Virus record (IMG/VR): IMGVR_UViG_3300025286_001980
Coordinates: 1 to 44,083 of that record
Reading direction: 5' to 3' (one strand)
Source of the DNA: a virus
Length of the DNA stretch: 44,083 nt
A model generated the notes under the pieces. It was given only the letters and a program-made list of their open reading frames with translations. It searched no databases and was not told where the DNA came from. Shown here one piece after another: positions 8,140 to 15,839 of this stretch; position 1 is the stretch's first letter; every line of letters begins with the position of its first letter. The translations under genes and the position numbers were made by a program.

Positions 8140-8364
8140 ATGAAAACGATCAACTCAGTAGACTGGGGCACTCTCTTGGAAGAGAGTAAGGAAGTACGAC
8201 TTATCGTTCGTGGTTGGAGTGAAGGAGTATTTACCACTCGTGATGCAGTTGGCATGTTGTCCAACTCTCGCTATGCTGGTGCGTTTCGTCACTTGGTGAG
8301 AAGCAATGGCAGTAGCTATGGTCGTCGTCTCGCTAGGAAGGCTTTGAAATATCGTAATGTTTAA
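8140..8364 (+). CDS. Small basic hypothetical protein
   Basis: A 74-residue protein that I do not recognise. It is rich in Arg and Gly in its second half (SNSRYAGAFRHLVRSNGSSYGRRLARKALKY), which could bind nucleic acid. The ATG follows a purine-rich leader (GTGAGGGAAAA). It is separated from the sugar cassette by about 110 bases and lies 30 bases before ssb, so it may share a transcript with ssb. Confidence 0.6.
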   Translation: MKTINSVDWGTLLEESKEVRLIVRGWSEGVFTTRDAVGMLSNSRYAGAFRHLVRSNGSSYGRRLARKALKYRNV

Positions 8365-8394
8365 TTGTGACTAAAGACTAGGAGAAACTAAAAG

Positions 8395-8790
8395 ATGAGT
8401 GACATGAATAAGTGGATTGGATCAGGTAGATTAACGCGAGATGCTGGTCTAAAATATACGCCTTCCGGTACAGCCGTCACGGAGATTTCCTTATGCTCGA
8501 ATAGCGTATGGAGAAAAGATGGAGAGAAACAGGAAAAGGCTACGTTTGTAGACATTACCGTTTGGGGTAAGCAAGGAGAGGCCATCGCTGAGTACTTGAA
8601 AAAGGGTCAGTATGTGATGGTAGAAGGTCGTCTGGAGTTGGATCAATGGGAAAGTGACGGAGTCAAGCGTTCCCGCCTTCGCGTGGTAGCAGATCGAGTG
8701 CATCTTGCACCGCGTTCTACCTCACCTAAAGCTCAAACCGAAAGTGCTGCTTCTACTAAACCCCCCGTAGAAGAAGAAGTTCCCTTTTGA
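8395..8790 (+). CDS. ssb: Single-stranded DNA-binding protein
   Basis: The 131-residue protein has the bacterial-type OB fold: MNKWIGSGRLTRDAGLKYTPSG at the start, FVDITVWGKQGEAIAEYLKKGQYVMVEGRL in the core, a Ser/Thr/Ala-rich linker, and the acidic tip EEEVPF. In bacterial SSBs the last residues (DDDIPF) dock partner proteins such as recombination and replication enzymes; this tip has the same acidic-hydrophobic end. It coats single-stranded DNA during replication. An AGGAGA ribosome site precedes the ATG and a rho-independent terminator follows the stop, so ssb ends a transcription unit. Confidence 0.95.
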   Translation: MSDMNKWIGSGRLTRDAGLKYTPSGTAVTEISLCSNSVWRKDGEKQEKATFVDITVWGKQGEAIAEYLKKGQYVMVEGRLELDQWESDGVKRSRLRVVADRVHLAPRSTSPKAQTESAASTKPPVEEEVPF

Positions 8791-8823
8791 GTTAGCTGTT
8801 GAGGCCGATTAAGCACCCCTCAT

Positions 8824-8859
8824 GGGCATCTTTCATTGTGAAAGCTCTGCCCTTTTTTT
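8824..8859 (+). terminator. Rho-independent terminator after ssb
   Basis: GGGCA (8824-8828) pairs with TGCCC (8848-8852), with a nested CTTTCA/TGAAAG helix around a TTG loop, followed directly by seven T residues. This is a canonical intrinsic terminator and it separates ssb from the methyltransferase that follows. Confidence 0.85.
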
Positions 8860-8874
8860 ATTTCTGGGTATACT

Positions 8875-9525
8875 ATGCAAAGCTTTCTTGGACTGATAGA
8901 AGATAACTCTCTAGAGAAAGAGATTATTATACATCCTCATTGCAGTGAGGAAAGACCAGGAGAGTATCGTGCAGTTAAAACGCAATCGACAGTAGAGCTA
9001 GAGGTTGCTAACTACCTGAACGCTCTAACCCTTCTCTATAAACCTGTAAACGTATTAGAAACAGGTACAGGGCTAGGCTTTGCTGCTTTAGGCATAGTCA
9101 CCGCCCTTCTTACTAATCAACATCTTTCTGGCCCCTTTATCTTTACTTCTATAGAGATAGGTAAAGAGATACAAGATCAAGCCAAGCTCTACCTCAACAC
9201 CTTCCTCCCCTATATAAATCTATTAAATAACGATAGCGTGGAAATTTTACAGCATTATAGCGGCCCCCAATTTGATTTTGTTCTACTTGATACCGTCCTT
9301 GACGTAAGGCACAAAGAATTAAGGCTACTTTTAGAGCGGGATTTGGTTACAAAGGGCTGTATAATTACTTTACACGACACATCACCTCACCGACATAAGA
9401 CTATGCCGCCGAATCAAGACAATCGGCCCATGCTCAAAGAGGTTGATAAGCTGTGCAAAGAGTTTAATATTTCAGAAAGATTGGAATTTCCATTTTCCAG
9501 AGGACTTTTAACTCTCAGGTGTTAG
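8875..9525 (+). CDS. Class I SAM-dependent O-methyltransferase-like protein
   Basis: The 216-residue protein has the SAM-binding motif VLETGTGLGFAALGI near residue 60, an acidic post-I segment (FTSIEIGKEI), and motif VLLDTVLDVRHKELRLLL followed by GCIITLHDTSP. This is the layout of small O-methyltransferases of the Methyltransf_24 / caffeoyl-CoA type, in which an Asp and a nearby His bind the metal or substrate hydroxyl. The methyl acceptor is unknown; a sugar or surface molecule fits the neighbourhood. The start lies 16 bases after the ssb terminator, and a GTATACTA box overlaps the start codon. The ribosome site is weak. Confidence 0.75.
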   Translation: MQSFLGLIEDNSLEKEIIIHPHCSEERPGEYRAVKTQSTVELEVANYLNALTLLYKPVNVLETGTGLGFAALGIVTALLTNQHLSGPFIFTSIEIGKEIQDQAKLYLNTFLPYINLLNNDSVEILQHYSGPQFDFVLLDTVLDVRHKELRLLLERDLVTKGCIITLHDTSPHRHKTMPPNQDNRPMLKEVDKLCKEFNISERLEFPFSRGLLTLRC

Positions 9526-9526
9526 G

Positions 9527-9943
9527 ATGAATAAGAATAAGTTGTTTAAGAAGTATGTGTTGTGGCTAGGGGGAGCAATTCTTTTGTCCCTTATCTTTAT
9601 AGTAACTCCACTATGGATCGTACACCCGCCCTTCGGCAAAGCATTCCTTCTCTCTATAGCCCCTAACGTATTCCTGGCCGCTACATGGATGGCCGGTGCT
9701 TGGTGGGCTTATGAAAAGGGCTTTAATACATTTGTAGCTGCCACTATGGGTATGATGCCTATTCGCGGCATGGTCTACCTTCCCTGGGTATACGCACTGA
9801 CACAACTCCCAGGCATTCCCCGCACCCCTTTAATGGTGGGCATGGCTGTTCATTTTGCTATTTGTTTAATTCCAGAAATTGCTATGTTAGCTAATCTTAA
9901 CCCTACTAAAGTACCAATGGAGAAGAACGATGCAACTGGTTAG
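9527..9943 (+). CDS. Small integral membrane protein
   Basis: The 138-residue protein has about four hydrophobic segments: roughly residues 10-32, 40-58, 68-90 and 100-122. Charged residues are confined to the ends (MNKNKLFKK at the start, KVPMEKND at the end). I do not recognise the family. It starts just after the stop of the methyltransferase and its end overlaps the next gene by 14 bp, so the three form one operon. Confidence 0.65.
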   Translation: MNKNKLFKKYVLWLGGAILLSLIFIVTPLWIVHPPFGKAFLLSIAPNVFLAATWMAGAWWAYEKGFNTFVAATMGMMPIRGMVYLPWVYALTQLPGIPRTPLMVGMAVHFAICLIPEIAMLANLNPTKVPMEKNDATG

Positions 9944-10166
9944 AATGTATCCGAAGAACAAGACTGATTACTACTTGGTGGTTGCCGAGGCTTCCGACGC
10001 ACTTGGTTGGTTGACTGGTATGCTGGCTCAGAAGATGTACTACGGCAGCGGCAGTTGTTGGTTCGACTCGAATGATAAGCGGGTCAATGATTGGAAGTCG
10101 TCCGATCTCCACAGTTGCTATACCGAGGGACTTAATAAGGCTTTGGAAAAGAAGAACTGCAAATAA
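9930..10166 (+). CDS. Small hypothetical protein
   Basis: A 78-residue protein without a recognisable family. It contains an aromatic, Gly/Ser-rich middle (KMYYGSGSCWFDSNDKR) and a basic C-terminus. Its ATG lies inside the end of the membrane-protein gene and its final base is shared with the start of the FkbM-type gene, so translation is coupled on both sides. Confidence 0.55.
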   Translation: MQLVRMYPKNKTDYYLVVAEASDALGWLTGMLAQKMYYGSGSCWFDSNDKRVNDWKSSDLHSCYTEGLNKALEKKNCK

Positions 10167-10789
10167 TGGCTGATATAGACTTCATTCAAATTGGTGCGAA
10201 CATAGGCAATACAGCATCAGACCCTCTTTGGCCTATAGTTAGAGAGAGGGGGTGGAAGGGCATCTTTGTCGAGCCTATCGCTCAGAGCTTTGAGCAACTG
10301 GTTGAAAACTATAAGGACGTTGACGGATGCTTCTTTGAGAATGTAGCTATACATGCCTATGACGGGGAAGTCACCATGTATAATTCTTCTGAGGGTCATG
10401 ACCACAGACAGCAAGCTTCTGTTGTGAGGGGGTATTTCCCCAAGGTAAATAATCAAGAGGTTCAAGTCAAGTGTATAACCTTAGCGTCTTTAATAGAAAA
10501 GTATGACCTCTTAGGTAAGGAGTTTGAGATACTTCAACTAGACGTAGAGCGTTCAGAGCAAACGATATTACTCAACACAGACTTCACGGATATACTACCT
10601 AGAGTTATACGGTTCGAGCATATACATATAAGGCGGGGGCATAAGGATCAGTCAATAGTAAACCACTTAGCCAAGTTTGGATACGAAAGGGTGAGTGACG
10701 AATATGATGTTGAGGGTCAAGGATATGACACGATGATGGAAAGAAACCCTCCGTATAGTCGAACTCGCAATCGCAAAGTCAATAGATGA
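10166..10789 (+). CDS. FkbM-family methyltransferase
   Basis: The 207-residue protein begins DFIQIGANIGNTASDPL, the FkbM form of the SAM-binding loop, followed by GWKGIFVEPI (acidic residue that binds the SAM ribose), ENVAIHAYDGEVTMY, and LDVERSEQTILL matching the family's D-[VI]-E-G-x-E block. Family members methylate hydroxyl groups of sugars, polyketides or glycans. A glycan substrate is plausible given the cassette upstream. The Gly of the usual DVEG motif is Arg-Ser here, which is a small departure. It is translationally coupled to the gene before it. Confidence 0.8.
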   Translation: MADIDFIQIGANIGNTASDPLWPIVRERGWKGIFVEPIAQSFEQLVENYKDVDGCFFENVAIHAYDGEVTMYNSSEGHDHRQQASVVRGYFPKVNNQEVQVKCITLASLIEKYDLLGKEFEILQLDVERSEQTILLNTDFTDILPRVIRFEHIHIRRGHKDQSIVNHLAKFGYERVSDEYDVEGQGYDTMMERNPPYSRTRNRKVNR

Positions 10790-10835
10790 TAGACTTCATT
10801 CAAAGAGTCATCATAGGTATATCGGTGGAGTTCTA

Positions 10836-10937
10836 ATGTTTACCTTTACACTACATTGTCTAGTAATCGGCCTAGCGGTGTTTACTCACATCGTTATTGT
10901 TTATTTCCTTATTAGCGAATATAAGAAAAAAGACTAA
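10836..10937 (+). CDS. Tiny single-pass membrane protein (33 residues)
   Basis: An ATG at 10836 preceded by GGTGGAG opens a 33-codon frame whose product is hydrophobic from about residue 6 to 27 and ends in basic residues (EYKKKD). Its stop codon overlaps the thyX start (TAATG), the same coupling seen elsewhere in this window. The family is unknown; phages often carry such tiny membrane proteins. Confidence 0.55.
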   Translation: MFTFTLHCLVIGLAVFTHIVIVYFLISEYKKKD

Positions 10938-11632
10938 TGTCTAAGAAAAAAGAGCTATCACAACCTAACTCCGTTGAGCTTCTTGGGTATTATGGTGATG
11001 ATACTACCATCGCTTGCTCTGCCTGGACATCTACCAGTCGTGATCTGACTGAAGATAAAAAAGAGAGGATTCCAAAGCTAATCAATATGCTTTGGTCTAA
11101 CGGCCATGAAACCCCTTTTGAAAAAGGTGTTGTTCATTTCTTGGTCGATACAGATATTGCTAGCCACATACATCTTCTTAAACATCGTATTAGCTCGCTG
11201 AACGCAGAGTCGGCACGTTATAAAGAATTAAAAGAAAACAAGTACTACCTACCCGAAGATTGGGAGGGGATACAGGTTTCTTCACATCCAGACCCCGAAT
11301 GTATTGGTCAGTCGTGGATGGACACTCTTAAAGAATATACTAAGCTTGGAAATATGCTGTATCATCAATGTGTTAAAGACCTTGAGCCAACACTGGGACG
11401 CAAGCGAGCAAAAGAGTCAGCACGATTCTTCAAGACATACAACAGTCAGATTCAAGCTGATGTAATGTTTAACCTAAGATCGTTCGCCAACTTTATCAAG
11501 CTAAGACGCTCTCCACACTCACAGCTTGAGATAAGGAAGGTCGCAGACCAGATGTGGGACTTAGTTGCCAGCATCGAAGGCGAGCCATTCAAGCACACAC
11601 TGGACGCTATTTGGAGAAAAATAAATGAGTAA
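10937..11632 (+). CDS. thyX: Flavin-dependent thymidylate synthase ThyX
   Basis: The 231-residue protein has the ThyX motif in the form KHRISSLNAESARY (consensus RHRxxSxNxxSxRY), a preceding segment HETPFEKGVVHFLVDTDI typical of the family, and a C-terminal helix SHPDPE...RKVADQMWDL region. ThyX makes dTMP from dUMP with FAD, NADPH and methylene-tetrahydrofolate. The first Arg of the motif is Lys, a conservative change. With dUTPase, the dCMP deaminase remnant, the reductase and a dNMP kinase in the same window it completes a phage dTTP pathway. Its 3' end overlaps the lipoprotein gene. Confidence 0.92.
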   Translation: MSKKKELSQPNSVELLGYYGDDTTIACSAWTSTSRDLTEDKKERIPKLINMLWSNGHETPFEKGVVHFLVDTDIASHIHLLKHRISSLNAESARYKELKENKYYLPEDWEGIQVSSHPDPECIGQSWMDTLKEYTKLGNMLYHQCVKDLEPTLGRKRAKESARFFKTYNSQIQADVMFNLRSFANFIKLRRSPHSQLEIRKVADQMWDLVASIEGEPFKHTLDAIWRKINE

Positions 11633-11996
11633 AACAATTTTAGCAATCGCCTTTTTAAGCCTCGGCCTTACCGCCTGTGCAGACTATCCCACAGAGCCCG
11701 AATGGGCAATCGCCAATGCCGAAAGGTACGAGGCAGAAAATGAAGTAGTTCAATGGGAGGGGAGTCGCATTGATTACACGACCAAAGATTTTGTTTATGA
11801 GATAGACTGGGCCAAAAAATGGCACGAGGGCGTGGGCCAAGCTCTTTGGTACGCTATTCTTGTTCCCGATAAAAAGCCAGGGCTGATTCTTTTGGTGAAG
11901 GATAAAGACAAAGAACTGAAGTATTGTTTAAGGGCACAGGCAGTTTGTGCCAAGTACGATATCAAACTAGTCATAGAACAGGTCGAGGAAAAATAA
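11625..11996 (+). CDS. Putative lipoprotein with a nuclease-like core
   Basis: The 123-residue protein opens with a short signal ending in the lipobox LTAC (Cys18), so the mature protein would be tethered to a membrane. The mature part contains DFVYEIDWAKKWHEGVGQ followed by ALWYAILV and PGLILLV; this D/E...GQALxYA pattern resembles small PD-(D/E)XK-like proteins. Being both a lipoprotein and nuclease-like is unusual. It might act outside the cytoplasm, for example against incoming DNA, but a non-enzymatic role is just as possible. The gene overlaps thyX by 8 bp and ends two bases before glmS. Confidence 0.6.
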   Translation: MSKTILAIAFLSLGLTACADYPTEPEWAIANAERYEAENEVVQWEGSRIDYTTKDFVYEIDWAKKWHEGVGQALWYAILVPDKKPGLILLVKDKDKELKYCLRAQAVCAKYDIKLVIEQVEEK

Positions 11997-11998
11997 GC

Positions 11999-13648
11999 AT
12001 GTGTGGAATAGCCGCCTATGTTGGGCCTAGCGAAGCTTTTGATTTTGTTTCAGAGGCTTTAACTAAAATGGAGTACCGTGGATACGACAGTTTTGGAATT
12101 GTCGTTGTTGACGATAAGGTAGTTCACACTCAAAAGGCTACTGGGGCTCCTTCCGACCATGTGCTGGCCGTAGCCGATGGAAATATCGCACTGGGTCACA
12201 CTAGATGGGCCACTCATGGGCCGGTTGATATTTCAAACTGTCATCCCGTCCAATACAAGACTGTTCACGTTGTACATAATGGTATAGTCTTGAACGCTAC
12301 ACAGCACCGTGCCCGTCAAAAGGCAGAGTACGGAGTAGAGCATCAAACTGATACGGATACAGAAATTATTGCCGTAGAGCTTTACTATAAGAACCTTAAT
12401 GGTCTTGGGATCAATAGCACCAATATCGACTGTCTAGGAGATGTCGGAGCTTTTGTCGCCTACATAGAGGGTCAGGCAGAAGAAGGTCTGTGGGTGTACA
12501 GGGGTAGTTCTCCTTTATATTGTAGAAAGGGAAAGATTGCTAGCGACCTACAAGCCTTTAGCGGATATGAAGATGAGGCGTATGAGATACCCAGTACGAC
12601 CTTTCTCTTTGTCACGGCAGACTCTTTTATGGAGTATAGCCTGGGGTCTATCTATTCTCAAGTAACAGAAGTTCCCCCTATAGTGGCTGACCCCTCCACT
12701 ATTGTTCATTATATGTTAAAAGAAATTGATGAGCAGAGAAGTTCTACTAGCATTATCTCTGCTGATGCAATCACCTGGAGCAAAAAGAAGTTTCCTCTTA
12801 GGGTTAAGCTAGTCGGGTGCGGCAGCAGTTACTATGCAGCCATGTATGCGACTCGCCAGCTAACTCAGCGTAGCTCTGCCCTAGACATAACTGTAGAATA
12901 TGCTACGGACTTTACATATAGGGGAGTAGAGGATATTTTAGTCTTTATTAGTCAAAGCGGAGAAACTAAGGATGTGTTGGATGCCATTAAGAGTATCGGC
13001 TCCCTTGAACGCGACGGAATGAGAGTTCCCGATGTTGTTGTTATGCAAAATAAAAACAAATCATCGCTATCTCAGGCTGCACCAAGCCACGCGACAGTAG
13101 TTAATCTAAATGTCGGCCCCGAAATAGGAGTGGCCGCAACTAAAACCTTTACAGCTACTTCGTTAAAGCTACAAGAAATATTCGGGAGGCTTGAAGCGAA
13201 TAGCCCCCTCTGGCACGAGATTCAGGAACAAATAGATAAGGGGCTGGTAGGACAAATAACTCAGGAACTTATAGATACTATCTCAGGCTACAAGAACATC
13301 CTAATCCTTGGATGCTATTGGAGCTACCCCCTAGCTCTGGAGGCAGCACTTAAATTTAAAGAAGTGTCATATATCCATGCCGAGGCTATGAGGGCTTCAG
13401 AGATTAAGCATGGCCCTATCGCCCTGATAGACCCCGACACTCTTTGTATCGTTATGGGGGCAGATAGAAATGAAGAAACTAGAAATAACATTTACCAGAT
13501 TCAAGCTAGAGGCGGCAACGTTTTTGACTTGGGCGATAACGATCTAACCGCTATAATTATGCTTCAGAGAATTGCTTATTATGTAGCCCTGAACAAGGGA
13601 ATCAATCCAGACAAACCCCGACATTTAGCTAAGGCGGTGACAGTATAA
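11999..13648 (+). CDS. glmS: Glutamine-fructose-6-phosphate aminotransferase (isomerizing)
   Basis: The protein (549 residues) starts MCGIAAYVG, so Cys2 is the glutaminase nucleophile after Met removal. It carries MEYRGYDSFG, GHTRWATHG, HNGIVLN and TDTDTE in the glutaminase domain, then two SIS domains: VGCGSSYYAA with ISQSGETKD, and LEAALKFKEVSYIHAEAMRASEIKHGPIALI, ending PRHLAKAVTV. All landmarks of GlmS are present. It makes glucosamine-6-phosphate from fructose-6-phosphate and glutamine. It is about 60 residues shorter than the E. coli enzyme, mainly in the linker and second domain. ATG 11999 follows GAGGAAAAA; an upstream in-frame extension to 11924 lies in the previous gene and is rejected. 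Its last base is shared with the next gene. Confidence 0.95.
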   Translation: MCGIAAYVGPSEAFDFVSEALTKMEYRGYDSFGIVVVDDKVVHTQKATGAPSDHVLAVADGNIALGHTRWATHGPVDISNCHPVQYKTVHVVHNGIVLNATQHRARQKAEYGVEHQTDTDTEIIAVELYYKNLNGLGINSTNIDCLGDVGAFVAYIEGQAEEGLWVYRGSSPLYCRKGKIASDLQAFSGYEDEAYEIPSTTFLFVTADSFMEYSLGSIYSQVTEVPPIVADPSTIVHYMLKEIDEQRSSTSIISADAITWSKKKFPLRVKLVGCGSSYYAAMYATRQLTQRSSALDITVEYATDFTYRGVEDILVFISQSGETKDVLDAIKSIGSLERDGMRVPDVVVMQNKNKSSLSQAAPSHATVVNLNVGPEIGVAATKTFTATSLKLQEIFGRLEANSPLWHEIQEQIDKGLVGQITQELIDTISGYKNILILGCYWSYPLALEAALKFKEVSYIHAEAMRASEIKHGPIALIDPDTLCIVMGADRNEETRNNIYQIQARGGNVFDLGDNDLTAIIMLQRIAYYVALNKGINPDKPRHLAKAVTV

Positions 13649-14628
13649 TGCAACATCTTGAAAACTCTGAAGTTGGTAAACTACTAGAAGATAAATGGGC
13701 CTATGTAATTGATGCGATAGAATCAGCTTTCGTTGATCCAACGGCAGACATGATTCCTAAGACCTACCTAAATGTAGAAGGGGGCGACTATCGTGCAATG
13801 CCCGCCGCTCTAGGAGACTTTGCGGGAATCAAATGGATTGGTGTTTTCCCCGACAACTGGAAGCAGGGATTTTCTACAACTCCAGGGATTCTAGTCCTGA
13901 ACAAGAGGGGCAACGGTAGGTTGCTGCTTACAATGGAGTGCTGCAAGCTCACGGCTATTCGTACCGCAGCAGTCTCTACTATTGCAGCTAAATACTTCAC
14001 GTTTCCTGCCGACGTAAAGAAGATTGGATTTGTTGGCTGTGGCAATCAAGCCAGTCACCACATTGAAGCCTACCTAAGTCAATTTAATGAAGCGAGAGGA
14101 TATTCCATTGACGAGGTATTACTCTATGACACAGCATATATCAGCGGCATGTCCGAGGGGTGGAATAATCTGATTGCATCTAAGGATGTTGACTTCAAAG
14201 TTTGTGACACTCTAGAGGAACTTACTTCCCAATCTGATATTATTACCCTAACAACTCCTTCTAGAGAACCCTATCTTGGCCTGGAAAATCTTAAGCCTAA
14301 TGTGCATATCAATGCTGTCGGAGCCGACGCCGTGGGCAAACGCGAAGTCAAGCACGAAGTTTTGTACGGAGCCAAAAACGTTATATGTGACGACCGAGAA
14401 CAGGCAATGCACTCTGGAGAATTGCAATATAGTACCTCATTCTTGGGGGGCTACGGCAGCGGTCGTCGGCTCGACGTACAATCATTGAACAATATTATAC
14501 GAGATAACTCATTTCAGCCAAAGGGCATTTCCCTATTCGACTCAACGGGCGTGGCCCTTGAAGACTTGGCCGTGGGAACATTGGTTTTTTCTCTACTTCA
14601 TGACAGCAGATACCTTAAAGTCACGTAG
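13648..14628 (+). CDS. Ornithine cyclodeaminase / mu-crystallin family protein
   Basis: The 326-residue protein has the family's N-terminal RAMPA segment, the KWIGVFPDN stretch, an internal IRTAAVS block, the NAD(P)-binding loop GFVGCGNQASHHIEAY near residue 130, and NAVGADAVGKREV, where the Asp matches the catalytic Asp of ornithine cyclodeaminase. Relatives include ornithine and lysine cyclodeaminases, ketimine reductases (mu-crystallin) and the siderophore enzyme SbnB. The substrate cannot be chosen from sequence. A lysine-related role is worth noting because a lysine-6-dehydrogenase-like gene and an ALDH7-like dehydrogenase lie downstream. It is coupled to glmS and ends just before the tRNA. 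Confidence 0.8.
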   Translation: MQHLENSEVGKLLEDKWAYVIDAIESAFVDPTADMIPKTYLNVEGGDYRAMPAALGDFAGIKWIGVFPDNWKQGFSTTPGILVLNKRGNGRLLLTMECCKLTAIRTAAVSTIAAKYFTFPADVKKIGFVGCGNQASHHIEAYLSQFNEARGYSIDEVLLYDTAYISGMSEGWNNLIASKDVDFKVCDTLEELTSQSDIITLTTPSREPYLGLENLKPNVHINAVGADAVGKREVKHEVLYGAKNVICDDREQAMHSGELQYSTSFLGGYGSGRRLDVQSLNNIIRDNSFQPKGISLFDSTGVALEDLAVGTLVFSLLHDSRYLKVT

Positions 14629-14636
14629 TATAATTA
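14628..14636 (+). promoter_or_regulatory. Promoter-like GTATAATTA box upstream of tRNA-Val
   Basis: TATAAT at 14629-14634, inside the longer box GTATAATTA, lies 10 bases before the first base of the tRNA, so initiation would fall at or near the tRNA 5' end. The identical nonamer recurs at 15615 and 18226. No good -35 hexamer is visible 16-18 bases upstream, so a host sigma-70 assignment is tentative. Confidence 0.35.
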
Positions 14637-14644
14637 AAAACCGA

Positions 14645-14719
14645 GGGCGATTAACTCAGTCCGGTTAGAGTGTCTGCTTTACACGCAGAAAGTCGCTGGT
14701 TCAAATCCAGCATTGCCCA
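14645..14719 (+). tRNA. tRNA-Val, anticodon UAC
   Basis: A complete cloverleaf can be drawn. The acceptor stem GGGCGAT pairs with ATTGCCC (14712-14718) with one G-T pair, followed by discriminator A. The anticodon arm is TCTGC-TTTACAC-GCAGA, giving anticodon TAC (reads GUA and other Val codons). The T arm is GCTGG-TTCAAAT-CCAGC. CCA is not encoded. It is the only canonical tRNA I found in the window. Confidence 0.92.
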
Positions 14720-14785
14720 CTTACTAAATGAAACTTTTTTAGAACAGGAATCCCTGCCGCTCAATGGTGATCGGCAAACAGATTT

Positions 14786-14825
14786 AACGATCATTTGTAG
14801 GTAATTTTGATCGTTTAGTTTTTCT
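14786..14825 (+). terminator. Possible terminator: inverted repeat with T-rich tail
   Basis: AACGATCA (14786-14793) and TGATCGTT (14808-14815) form a perfect 8-bp inverted repeat with a 14-base loop, followed by TAGTTTTTC. It could end the tRNA transcript. The stem is AT-rich and the T run is interrupted, so this may instead be an operator for the next gene. Confidence 0.4.
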
Positions 14826-14879
14826 TATAGCATTAATGTTAATGTTAGTAATGCCTAACCCACATGAAGGAGAAGGAAG

Positions 14880-15608
14880 ATGAAGTTGTTGAATGTTGTT
14901 TTGTCGTTCTGTGTTTTGTTTGTTGTCAGCGGTGCAGTTGCCGACGAACCGTACAACCCCAAAACTATTTTAGTGGTTGCATACGAGCCATTTGATGGGC
15001 GTAAGGCCAACGGCAGCGAAACTGCGGCTATGTATCTCAAGGGTAAGAAGTTTGAAGTTCTGCCGCGAGACACTGGCGTCGTTTATACTGTCAAGGTTTT
15101 AGTCTTGCCCGTAGTCTGGCAAGAACCGGAACGGCTGGCGACACGATACATCAGGGATCATAAACCCTCCCTTGTCCTCGGCATGGGAGAGTGTGGCACT
15201 TATACTGAAATGCGATTTGAAACGCGAGCCGTTAATTTGCGGTCTGGACAAGACGAAAATGGCGAGTGTCCTATCACAAACTACATCAGCAAGGGTGGGC
15301 CTTACTTTAAGCATACTCGCTTAAAGTTTAATAAAGACCTGTTTGACTGCAAGTTTACAAAGTCTAGGTTTGCTGGGAATTACCTTTGCAATAACCTGTT
15401 TTATGTCACGCTGGGGGCCACTAAAGCACCAGTAGGATTTGTCCACCTTCCCTCGCAACGAGACGCTTCTGACGAGGATTACCTGAAGCTGGTGCAAAAG
15501 AACCTTATTCTGCTACTGGAAGATAATCTTGAGGCCAAGCTCTATACTCCCAAGCCAAGAGCCGATCAGGGGGATATTCCCATGATATTTTTCGACATTC
15601 CTGAATAA
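14880..15608 (+). CDS. Exported pyrrolidone-carboxylate peptidase-like protein (family C15)
   Basis: The 242-residue protein starts with a cleavable signal peptide (about residues 1-21, ending GAVA-DEP) and then follows the C15 peptidase layout: VVAYEPFDG, LPVVWQEP, VLGMGECG, RFETRAVNLR, AGNYLCNNLFY and PVGFVHLPSQRD. The catalytic triad is intact: Glu114, Cys170 and His189. Family members remove N-terminal pyroglutamate from peptides and are normally cytoplasmic, about 215 residues, without a signal. Here the enzyme would act in the periplasm or outside. It stands in its own short unit: GGAGAAGGAAG precedes the ATG. Confidence 0.85.
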   Translation: MKLLNVVLSFCVLFVVSGAVADEPYNPKTILVVAYEPFDGRKANGSETAAMYLKGKKFEVLPRDTGVVYTVKVLVLPVVWQEPERLATRYIRDHKPSLVLGMGECGTYTEMRFETRAVNLRSGQDENGECPITNYISKGGPYFKHTRLKFNKDLFDCKFTKSRFAGNYLCNNLFYVTLGATKAPVGFVHLPSQRDASDEDYLKLVQKNLILLLEDNLEAKLYTPKPRADQGDIPMIFFDIPE

Positions 15609-15614
15609 TGCGGA

Positions 15615-15623
15615 GTATAATTA
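15615..15623 (+). promoter_or_regulatory. Promoter-like GTATAATTA box
   Basis: Second exact copy of the GTATAATTA nonamer, in the short gap after the C15 peptidase gene. TCGACA lies 18 bases upstream of TATAAT and could act as a -35. It sits so close to ATG 15627 that a transcript would be almost leaderless for that gene, so it may serve the genes further on. Confidence 0.3.
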
Positions 15624-15626
15624 GAG

Positions 15627-15839
15627 ATGTGGATTAATAGTTTTGATAAATATAATGCTGAGACAGAGGATAAGCAAAGACTGGAGTTATTGTGTGCTTT
15701 CTTGGATAGTCACGTACACAACGGCATCCCTCACACTTGTCCTCAAGAGTTTGAAGCTTACCTAAGAAACCTTTCAGAAGATATTAAGCCAATAACACCC
15801 AACTATGAGAGTAAAAATGAAAAAGGACAGGAAGGATAA
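15627..15839 (+). CDS. Small hypothetical protein
   Basis: A 70-residue acidic protein, not recognised. The middle LLCAFLDSHVHNGIPHTC contains two His and two Cys, not in a known metal-site spacing. It is followed, with overlap, by another small gene. GGAG upstream of the ATG is at long spacing. Confidence 0.5.
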   Translation: MWINSFDKYNAETEDKQRLELLCAFLDSHVHNGIPHTCPQEFEAYLRNLSEDIKPITPNYESKNEKGQEG

